Shown here piece after piece: positions 6,821 through 12,420 of a stretch of DNA of 12,420 bases. Origin of the DNA: DASUGM01 sp036274055 (GTDB taxonomy: Bacteria; Acidobacteriota; Vicinamibacteria; Vicinamibacterales; SCN-69-37); contig DASUGM010000101.1 of NCBI GenBank assembly GCA_036274055.1, forward strand, positions 1-12,420, read 5' to 3'. How positions within the stretch are numbered: the stretch's first letter is position 1; each line of letters opens with the position of its first letter. Below the pieces are notes generated by a model that was given only the letters and a program-made list of their open reading frames with translations, ran no database searches and was not told the DNA's origin. The position numbers were made by a program, and so were the translations under genes.

Positions 6821-6918
6821 GTCGGTCTTGGGTCTTCAGGCTTGGGTCTTGGGGCAGACCAATACACGCAGAACGCAGAACCCGCCCCAAGACCCAAGAC
6901 CGAAGACTCAAGACTGAT
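6821..6918. repeat. Second seven-base-unit array with inverted halves, between divergent genes
   Basis: Left units at 6821-6855 are GTCGGTC, TTGGGTC, TTCAGGC, TTGGGTC, TTGGGGC. Right units at 6884-6918 are GCCCCAA, GACCCAA, GACCGAA, GACTCAA, GACTGAT. The halves are reverse complements at 30 of 35 positions, with the 14 innermost bases perfect. The 28-base loop also holds a 7-base duplication, CGCAGAA at 6868 and 6875. The array fills the space between the nadE start (6802) and the permease start (6931), so a terminator role is unlikely; it must overlap or abut promoters. TCTAAT lies on both flanks (6811-6816 and 6918-6923), which could be a target duplication or chance. Confidence 0.8.
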
Positions 6919-6923
6919 CTAAT
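6915..6923 (+). promoter_or_regulatory. Candidate extended -10 box giving a leaderless permease transcript
   Basis: TGATCTAAT at 6915-6923 matches an extended -10 element (TG, one base, then TCTAAT with five of six bases matching TATAAT). It ends seven bases before the permease ATG at 6931, which would place transcription start at or next to the start codon. No Shine-Dalgarno sequence precedes that ATG (the spacer is CTCCCCC), consistent with a leaderless message. There is no good -35 box. Tentative. Confidence 0.3.
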
Positions 6924-6930
6924 CTCCCCC

Positions 6931-9369
6931 ATGGCCCGCGAGCTGCTAGTCGTGATCCGTCACCTGACCGGATCACCCGGCTACGCGCTGTCGGTGATCG
7001 CGACGCTCGCACTCGCGATCGGGGCCAACAGCGCCATCTTCAGCGCCGTCCACGCCGTGTTGATCCGGCCGCTGCCGATTGCGGAACCGGCTCGCACCGT
7101 CGTCGTCTCGCAGACCGACAACATCACCGGCCAGTCGGTCATCGAGCTGACTTACCGTCATCTCCGCGAGTGGACAGGCGCCGGCCGAACGTTTACGCAC
7201 GCGGCGTTGATGGCGACGCACAACTGGAACGCGGTGCTGGAGAATCGCGGCGAGCCGGTGAGGGTGCCGTTTGCCGGGGTGTCGGCGGGGTTTTTTGACG
7301 CGCTTGGCGCGTGGCCGATCATCGGCCGCGGTTTCGACGCCGCCGACGATCTGCCGGCCGCGGCACCGGTGATCGTGCTGAACTACGATGCCTGGATCCG
7401 CCGGTTCGGCGGCGACCGATCGATCGTCGGTCAGATGCTGACGTTCGACAGGACGCCGACGCAGGTCGTCGGCGTGATGCCATCCGGATTTGATTTTCCG
7501 AATGGCGCGGAATTCTGGGCGCCGTCCGGACCGATTCTCACCGGCGGCGGACCGACGCCGAATCTCGCCAACCTCGACACTGTCGGCGTCTTCTACGTTG
7601 TCGGACGCCTGCGACCCGGTCTTGACGCGCCCGCCGCCGCGCGCGAGCTCGACACGATCGAGAAGAATCTCGACGCCGCGCAACCGGGCCGGCTCAAGTG
7701 GGGCGATCGAACGGTCGTCGAGCCGTTTCGCGCGCATTTGTTCGGCGCCGTGCAGCCGGCGCTATGGTCGCTCTGGGCGGCGGTCGCGGTGCTGCTGTTG
7801 ATCGCGTGCGCCAACGTCTCTGGCCTGCTGCTGACGCGCGTCTCGCTGCGGCGACGCGAGCAGAGCCTGCGGCTGGCGCTCGGCGCCTCCCGCGGTCAGC
7901 TCGCGCGGCTGTGGCTGATCGAGGTCGGCGTCCTTGCCTTCACCGGCGGCGCGCTGGGCCTCGCCGCGGCCAGCGGACTGACGTCGGCGATCGTCGCGTT
8001 GGCGCCGGATGACGTGCCGCGGCTGGGTGAGATCGCGGTCAACCCCATCGTCGTCGCTTTCACTTTCGCGTTGATCGTGCTCGCGGCGTTGTTGTGCGCG
8101 CTGATGCCGGTGCGATACGCCGGCGGTGCTCGTCTCACCGATGCGCTCGGTGACGGCGCCCGCGGCACCGCCGGCCGCGAGTCGATGCGCTGGCGCTCGC
8201 TGCTGCTGATCGCGCAGATGGCGTTCGCGGTCGCGCTGCTGATCGCCGCCGGCCTCGTGGTCAGGAGCTTCACCAATCTTCAGCGGATCGATCTCGGCTT
8301 CGATCCCGCGAACGTGCTGTCCCTGAACATCTCGCCGCGTTCGGCGACCGCGCCGGCCAACGAGTTCATGCGGCAGGTGATCGAGCGCGTCACTTCGCTG
8401 CCAGGCGTCGAATCGGCCGGCGGCGTCTTTCTACGGCCCCTGGCGCTCGGCCCGATCGGCCAGGGCGTTCGCGTCGTCCTCGAAGGGCAGGCGCAAACGG
8501 CGCAGGCGGCCGCGCAGAATCCGACACTCAACTACCAGAACGCGACGCCGGGCTTTTTCCAGACGATGAAGGTGCCGCTGCGCCGCGGGCGCCTGTTCAG
8601 CGCCCAGGACACCACCGAGACGCCCCGGGTCGCGATCGTCGGCGAAAGCACCGCCGCGCGGCTCTGGCCCGGGCAGGATCCGATCGGCAAGCGCATCTTC
8701 TATTCCGCTTTCACGCCCGGGCAGAAGCCGCAATGGCGCGAAGTCATCGGCGTCGTCGCTGACGTCCGTTATCGCGGCATCGACGAAGTGCAGCTCGACA
8801 TCTACGATCCGGCGCTGCAGGTCGGCCAGCCAGCACGCAACATGTTGATTCGCGCCGCCGGCGCCGATCCCATCGCGCTCGCCGGTCTGGTCAAGAGCCG
8901 CGTCCGCGAACTGGATCCTGCCGCGACGGTCGACGACGTGACGACGATGGATCGCGTGCTCGAGCGGGCATCGGCACCGTGGCGGATGAGCATGTGGATG
9001 TTCGTGCTCTTCGCCGGCGTCGCGTTTGTCCTGGCAGCGATGGGGTTGTTCAGCCTGGTAAGCCTCGATGTCGCGCACCGGCGACGCGAGTTTGCGGTGC
9101 GGCTGGCGCTCGGCGCGTCTCGGCGGCAGGTACTGAGCGACGTGCTCACCGCTGCGTTGTCGAAAGCCGTTGCCGGCCTGATGGCAGGCCTGATTGTCGG
9201 CGTCGGCGCCGCGCGCGCGATGCGGGCGCTGCTCTACGGCGTCGAACCGGTCGACGGACAGACCTACACCGCCGTTGTCGCGCTCGTGGCGGTGGTTGTG
9301 ACTGTCGCCACGATTATTCCGGCGTCACGGGCGAGTCGGACGGATCCGGCGGCGTTGATGCGGGATTAG
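6931..9369 (+). CDS. MacB/FtsX-type ABC transporter permease (ADOP family)
   Basis: The product has 812 residues. It carries two FtsX permease units and two MacB-type periplasmic core domains in one chain, the layout of the acidobacterial duplicated orphan permease family. Helix 1 lies at about 17-42 (TLALAIGANSAIFSAVHAVL), followed by a large extracytoplasmic domain (about 45-270). A first three-helix block starts at about 277 (WAAVAVLLLIACANVSGLLL), continues with the cytoplasmic loop RLALGASRGQ and ends near 395. Helix 5 lies at about 420-447, followed by a second periplasmic domain (about 450-685). A final three-helix block from about 689 carries RLALGASRRQ and ends ASRTDPAALMRD. Such permeases usually pair with an ATPase; none is present nearby. 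Likely an inner-membrane extrusion, mechanotransmission or antimicrobial-resistance component, with cargo unknown. The ATG at 6931 matches the usual family start and lacks a Shine-Dalgarno sequence. Confidence 0.9.
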   Translation: MARELLVVIRHLTGSPGYALSVIATLALAIGANSAIFSAVHAVLIRPLPIAEPARTVVVSQTDNITGQSVIELTYRHLREWTGAGRTFTHAALMATHNWNAVLENRGEPVRVPFAGVSAGFFDALGAWPIIGRGFDAADDLPAAAPVIVLNYDAWIRRFGGDRSIVGQMLTFDRTPTQVVGVMPSGFDFPNGAEFWAPSGPILTGGGPTPNLANLDTVGVFYVVGRLRPGLDAPAAARELDTIEKNLDAAQPGRLKWGDRTVVEPFRAHLFGAVQPALWSLWAAVAVLLLIACANVSGLLLTRVSLRRREQSLRLALGASRGQLARLWLIEVGVLAFTGGALGLAAASGLTSAIVALAPDDVPRLGEIAVNPIVVAFTFALIVLAALLCALMPVRYAGGARLTDALGDGARGTAGRESMRWRSLLLIAQMAFAVALLIAAGLVVRSFTNLQRIDLGFDPANVLSLNISPRSATAPANEFMRQVIERVTSLPGVESAGGVFLRPLALGPIGQGVRVVLEGQAQTAQAAAQNPTLNYQNATPGFFQTMKVPLRRGRLFSAQDTTETPRVAIVGESTAARLWPGQDPIGKRIFYSAFTPGQKPQWREVIGVVADVRYRGIDEVQLDIYDPALQVGQPARNMLIRAAGADPIALAGLVKSRVRELDPAATVDDVTTMDRVLERASAPWRMSMWMFVLFAGVAFVLAAMGLFSLVSLDVAHRRREFAVRLALGASRRQVLSDVLTAALSKAVAGLMAGLIVGVGAARAMRALLYGVEPVDGQTYTAVVALVAVVVTVATIIPASRASRTDPAALMRD

Positions 9370-9402
9370 GGGCGTCGGAACGCGGCTTCGCCCTGCCTAC
9401 TC

Positions 9403-9434
9403 TCTCAGCAGGTACGGCTGAGTACCTGCTGAGA
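9403..9434. terminator. Perfect 13-bp hairpin between convergent genes, terminator-like
   Basis: TCTCAGCAGGTAC at 9403-9415 is the exact reverse complement of 9422-9434, with a six-base loop GGCTGA. It lies 34 bases after the permease stop and downstream of glnA on the other strand, so it is placed to act on both. No T-run follows on either strand, so it is not a classic intrinsic terminator. It may protect mRNA ends or belong to the repeat material that follows. Confidence 0.5.
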
Positions 9435-9463
9435 AAGCAGATGCGCGATCGCCACGTTCCTGG

Positions 9464-9508
9464 TACCAGACGGACCCCGCGTACCCGACGTACCTGAAGT
9501 ACCCCGTT
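9464..9508. repeat. 9-base periodic array (TACC-based), running into the glnA stop
   Basis: Five consecutive 9-mers are visible: TACCAGACG, GACCCCGCG, TACCCGACG, TACCTGAAG and TACCCCGTT. The last unit overlaps the first two bases of the glnA stop codon (9507-9509). The GTACC core also appears in the hairpin at 9403-9434, so hairpin and array may share an origin. Copies are diverged, so the array is less certain than the 7- and 8-base ones. Confidence 0.55.
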
Positions 9509-10946
9509 AGAACTGACTCCAGAGGTACTGATTCGTGATCTCGTGATGGAACTGCACTTCCGCGGCCTTGATGCGTGAGCCCAGCGCCTTCGGACAGCGA
9601 TCGGCGGAGGCGATCTTGGCGTCGGCGAAGCGCTGATGCACCTCGGGGCCGAGCACGTCGGCCATCAGCTTGCTGCCCTTGAACAGGCGGATCGCGTCGT
9701 AGATGTTGTCGGGCAGGAACTTGGTCCGGCTGCGGCGTGACTCGGCGTCCTCCTCGAGCGCCGGGCCTTCGAGACCGGTGCGCAGGAGCGTGTAGAGCGC
9801 GAGGTACGGGTTGGCGTCCGGCGCAATCGAGCGGACCTCGACGCGCGCGGAGTCCTGGTTGCCGATCGGAATCCGCACCATCGCGCCGCGGTTGACCGCC
9901 GACGCCTTGATCTGGTTCGGCGCCTCGTAGTGCGGGTCGAGCCGGCGGTAGGCGTTGACGCTCGGGTTGAGGACGAGACAGATCTCCTGGCCGCTCGCCA
10001 GGATGCGATCGATGAATTCCCAGCCGGACTTCGACAGCTGATCTTCGCCTTTGGCGTCGAAGAACTGATTCTTGCCCTTCTTCGCAATCGACAGGTTGGT
10101 GTGCATGCCGTTGCCGTTGACGCCGGTGACCGGCTTGGGCAGGAAGCTCGCGGTCATGTCGAAGCGCGCCGCCACCTGCCGGCAAATCAATTTGTAGAGC
10201 AGGACCTGATCGGCGGCGATGTTCACTTCGCTGTACGAGTAGTTCATCTCGAACTGCGACGGCGCGACCTCGGGATGGTCCTTTTCATTGGCGAAGCCGA
10301 GCGCGCGCTGGACTTCGGCCGCGGTGTCGATGAACAGCCGCAGCGCGTCGCCGGGCAGCGAGTGGTAGTAGCCGCCGGTGCTGATGAACTCGAACTTGCC
10401 GGTCTCGTGATAGTGCCGCTCGGCGTCGCGGCCCTTGAACAGGAATCCCTCGATCTCGTTGGCAGCGTTGAAGACCGTGCCGTCCTTGGCGAACGCTTTC
10501 TCGGTGTAGGCGCGCAGCCGCGAACGGATGTCGGCGATGTACGGCGTGCCGTCCCGTTCCAGAACGTTGGCGAAGACCAGCACCTTGCCAGGGCCGAACA
10601 CATCCGCGGGCAGGTGGTAGAAGGCCGGCCAGTCGATCGCCAGGCGCAAATCCGACTCGGCCTGCTGCGAGAAGCCGCGCACCGACGAGCCGTCGAACGT
10701 CAGGTTGTCGGCGGCCTTGAGCAGGAACTTCTTGTCGTAGTCGAGCATGTGCAGCCGGCCTTCGAGGTCGGCGAAACAGACCGTCACCGCCTTGATCCGC
10801 TTTTCGTCGGTCAGGTACTTGACGTGCTTTTCCTGGAGCTTGTCGGCTGGCGTCCGCTTGAGGCGGGCAGCCTTGGTCTCCAGGTTCATGGCTTCGAGCT
10901 TGTCGTAGGGGATCTCGAGAAAATCGCGCAGGGTCTCTGACGGCAC
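9507..10946 (-). CDS. glnA: Glutamine synthetase, type I
   Basis: The product has 479 residues. It makes glutamine from glutamate, ammonia and ATP as a cytoplasmic dodecamer and is central to nitrogen assimilation. A small N-terminal beta-grasp domain (about 35-125) ends after FDGSSVRGF (84-92). The catalytic domain follows, with NEIEGF (163-168), QFEMNYSYSE (231-240, Glu233 and Glu240 as likely metal ligands), KPVTGVNGNGMHTN (271-284, His282), NRGAMVRIP (352-360) and SARVEVRS with ANPYLAL (366-384). The adenylylation loop of the E. coli type (NLYDLPPEE) is not present; the equivalent stretch reads DNIYDAIRLF (413-422), so adenylylation control is doubtful. GTG at 10946 is the chosen start because CTCC/GGAGG (10953-10957) sits six bases upstream. 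It follows the membrane protein gene after 89 bases, with its own AT-rich upstream region. No motif is missing. Confidence 0.93.
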   Translation of the reverse strand: MPSETLRDFLEIPYDKLEAMNLETKAARLKRTPADKLQEKHVKYLTDEKRIKAVTVCFADLEGRLHMLDYDKKFLLKAADNLTFDGSSVRGFSQQAESDLRLAIDWPAFYHLPADVFGPGKVLVFANVLERDGTPYIADIRSRLRAYTEKAFAKDGTVFNAANEIEGFLFKGRDAERHYHETGKFEFISTGGYYHSLPGDALRLFIDTAAEVQRALGFANEKDHPEVAPSQFEMNYSYSEVNIAADQVLLYKLICRQVAARFDMTASFLPKPVTGVNGNGMHTNLSIAKKGKNQFFDAKGEDQLSKSGWEFIDRILASGQEICLVLNPSVNAYRRLDPHYEAPNQIKASAVNRGAMVRIPIGNQDSARVEVRSIAPDANPYLALYTLLRTGLEGPALEEDAESRRSRTKFLPDNIYDAIRLFKGSKLMADVLGPEVHQRFADAKIASADRCPKALGSRIKAAEVQFHHEITNQYLWSQF

Positions 10947-10996
10947 GGCTGGCCTCCGGTGAAAGAAGCCACGGTAACATAAAAAATGCCTGATTA

Positions 10997-11025
10997 GTTC
11001 TAAACAGCGACCAATTAATAGTAAA
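10997..11025 (-). promoter_or_regulatory. Candidate promoter for glnA in an AT-rich gap
   Basis: The gap 10947-11035 is strikingly AT-rich next to its neighbours. Reading the minus strand, TTTACT (11025-11020) and TAGAAC (11002-10997) are separated by exactly 17 bases; each matches four of six bases of the sigma-70 -35 and -10 consensus. A start near 10990 would give a leader of about 45 bases ending in the GGAGG site. No sigma-54 (GG-N10-GC type) element or clear regulator palindrome was seen. Tentative, from spacing and base composition. Confidence 0.4.
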
Positions 11026-11035
11026 TTTTTGATCC

Positions 11036-12094
11036 TTAGTTATTATTCCTGACGAGATTGTCGATCGCCTCGGCTGCCGCCGATTCCGGCCATACAAGCG
11101 GCGCGGCCGCCGTGTAGGTCGCATGGGCCAACTCGCCCTGGAAAAAGACCACTTCCGACGCCATGAAGGCGAGCTTCGTCCAGATCCGCACCAGCAGATA
11201 GACCTGCGCAACCAGCAGTGCGCTCCACGGCGCGGCCGTTGCGGACGGCGCCAGCGACATCCACAGGCGAAGGACGATTAACAGCCCCAGCACGTTGAGC
11301 AGATACAGCCCGGCGACGCGGAGGTGACAGCGCCGGATGAAGCGCAGCGACGCCATGAGCGCGCCGAGCATGCTGCGGCGATCCTCGACGACGGCGCGAA
11401 CCTTGGCGAAATCGGCGATCAGATTGACCGCCGCGAGCGCCAGCAACACCACCGCGTAGAGCAGGGCGCGGATGATGATCGCCTCGCGCTCGGCGGTGAC
11501 GTCGCGAATCCAGCGGCCGTAGACGCGGCCGAGCAGGTACGGATGCAGCACCGCGAAGATCAGCCAGTACGCCGCACCAATGACGATCGCCAGGCGCAGA
11601 AATCTGAGGAAGTAGACGCCGCACGCCGCGAAAAACGCGGCCGCGCGAACTGGCCGGCCGCGCGCCAGCCGATCGAGAATGCCGCCGGAGAAGAACAGCC
11701 ACAGCCCGACGTAAACGGCGGCGGCGCCGGCCAACGCCGGGTTGAGCGGCCGGGCGTCGATGAAGTTGCTGAGGTTGGCGAGCGTGCCGCCGAAACCGAG
11801 GATTTCGTGCGAGAACGTCTGCCCGAGCCCTTGCGCTTGCGATCCGAACTCTGCCGCCCACCCGGCGTTCCAGCCGGCCGCGGCGCGATCGGCTTCGCGG
11901 CTCGCACCCAGATGCGCGCGCAGCATCGTGCCCAGCGCCAGCGCCATCGGCAGGGCGAGCAGAAACGTCACCGCGAGCATGCCGGCGCCGAGCGCCGGCG
12001 CCCGCAGCACGCGCCGCCAGCCTTCGACGTAGGCGCCGAGCACCGTCGCGCGCGGACGGATGGCGCTCGCGCGCGGGTCAGGCGAAGAAGGCAT
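11036..12094 (-). CDS. Six-helix integral membrane protein of unknown function
   Basis: The product has 352 residues. Hydrophobic segments, likely membrane helices, lie at about 36-57, 119-140, 165-187, 207-229, 257-278 and 289-307. A polar loop of some 60 residues sits between the first two, and a basic N-terminal tail ends in GWRRVLRAP. Conserved-looking cytoplasmic patches are GGILDRLARGRPVR (137-150) and DFAKVRAVVEDRRS (228-241). I do not recognise a characterised family. Its ATG lies inside the end of the upstream reading frame (17-base overlap), so it is almost certainly co-translated with the M1-peptidase-like gene. A membrane partner or export/anchoring role for that protein is a guess from context only. 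It ends 89 bases before glnA. Confidence 0.75.
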   Translation of the reverse strand: MPSSPDPRASAIRPRATVLGAYVEGWRRVLRAPALGAGMLAVTFLLALPMALALGTMLRAHLGASREADRAAAGWNAGWAAEFGSQAQGLGQTFSHEILGFGGTLANLSNFIDARPLNPALAGAAAVYVGLWLFFSGGILDRLARGRPVRAAAFFAACGVYFLRFLRLAIVIGAAYWLIFAVLHPYLLGRVYGRWIRDVTAEREAIIIRALLYAVVLLALAAVNLIADFAKVRAVVEDRRSMLGALMASLRFIRRCHLRVAGLYLLNVLGLLIVLRLWMSLAPSATAAPWSALLVAQVYLLVRIWTKLAFMASEVVFFQGELAHATYTAAAPLVWPESAAAEAIDNLVRNNN

Positions 12095-12389
12095 ACGTCA
12101 GCAGAAAATCCTGCGCCCAGGTGAGCCAGCGCCACGCCCAGCGGCTCGCGGCCTCGGCGGCGCGCGGTCGCGCCGTCCATGAGTTATTGGTGTAGTCGAG
12201 ATCGAGCAACAACATCCGCTCCGGATCGACATCGACGGCGGCGACGCGCGCCGGTGTTCGATAGGTGAACGCGTGCCAGCGCTCGCGGCCGTCCCAGGCC
12301 TCGGTCGTTTCCGTGCCATCGTCGAAACGGACGCGCACCGGAACGGGAAACATGCCGTCGCCGATGCGCCGCACGACGACGGTGGACAA
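12078..12389 (-). CDS. C-terminal end of an M1-aminopeptidase-like protein, possibly frameshifted at the edge
   Basis: The frame is open from 12407 down to the TGA at 12078-12080. The first usable start is TTG 12389 (103 residues). The sequence TVVVRRIGDGMFPVPVRVRF, then WDGRERWHAFTY, a VDVDPERMLLLDLDYTNNSW block and a hydrophobic tail WAWRWLTWAQDFLLTYAFFA resemble the last hundred residues of large M1-family metallopeptidases from Acidobacteria-like bacteria. The beta-sandwich end there is followed by a terminal hydrophobic helix. The zinc-binding HExxH region would be upstream, outside the window. An in-frame TAA at 12408-12410 separates this piece from the window edge. Dropping one base of the four-T run at 12406-12409 restores a continuous frame (DDSV then KPPDGF). 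So it is a frameshifted end, a sequencing error, or a genuine small protein. The family call rests on memory. Confidence 0.5.
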   Translation of the reverse strand: MSTVVVRRIGDGMFPVPVRVRFDDGTETTEAWDGRERWHAFTYRTPARVAAVDVDPERMLLLDLDYTNNSWTARPRAAEAASRWAWRWLTWAQDFLLTYAFFA

Positions 12390-12420
12390 AAAGCCGTCGG
12401 GTGGCTTTTACGCTGTCGTC

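Noticed and set aside
9930..10940. A 336-residue plus-strand frame opposite glnA.
   Set aside because: No motifs or ribosome binding site; glnA on the minus strand has all family signatures.
10947..11035. Riboswitch or glutamine-sensing leader before glnA.
   Set aside because: No conserved aptamer core or stable leader hairpin could be recognised in the short AT-rich gap.

Overview
The window is GC-rich (by eye about two thirds G+C) and reads like a chromosomal fragment of an Acidobacteriota member, plausibly class Vicinamibacteria. The pointers are an orphan MacB/FtsX-type permease of the kind expanded in Acidobacteria (ADOP family), a tricorn-type propeller protein, high GC, and intergenic gaps filled with short-period repeats. 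The taxon is inference. No tRNA, rRNA, CRISPR array, transposase or integrase was seen.

Layout, left to right: (1) the N-terminal part of a DUF4149-type membrane protein on the minus strand, running off the left edge. (2) Divergent from it, a small secreted beta-barrel-like protein (360-923), followed 14 bases later by a complete transketolase (938-2791) resembling the animal type. (3) A gap holding an 8-bp tandem repeat fused to a 112-base near-perfect palindrome. (4) An exported protein of 1006 residues (2936-5956) that joins a TolB/tricorn-like propeller and a remnant of the tricorn helical domain to a gamma-glutamyltransferase-fold Ntn-hydrolase. Its only workable start codon lies inside the palindrome. 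(5) A gap built of 7-base units, then nadE on the minus strand, then a second gap of 7-base units. (6) The orphan permease (6931-9369). (7) A gap with a 13-bp hairpin and a 9-base periodic array. (8) A minus-strand block transcribed leftwards: the C-terminal end of an M1-peptidase-like protein (possibly frameshifted at the window edge), a six-helix membrane protein overlapping it by 17 bases, and glnA.

Transketolase, NAD synthetase and glutamine synthetase are housekeeping enzymes, and no single pathway links them. The unusual content is of two kinds. The first is the propeller/GGT chimera: the catalytic threonine is kept, but nearly all residues that recognise a gamma-glutamyl group in the E. 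coli enzyme are replaced. The second is a run of consecutive intergenic gaps, each with its own short-period repeat (8, 7, 7 and 9 bases), three of which are associated with long hairpins, in both convergent and divergent settings.
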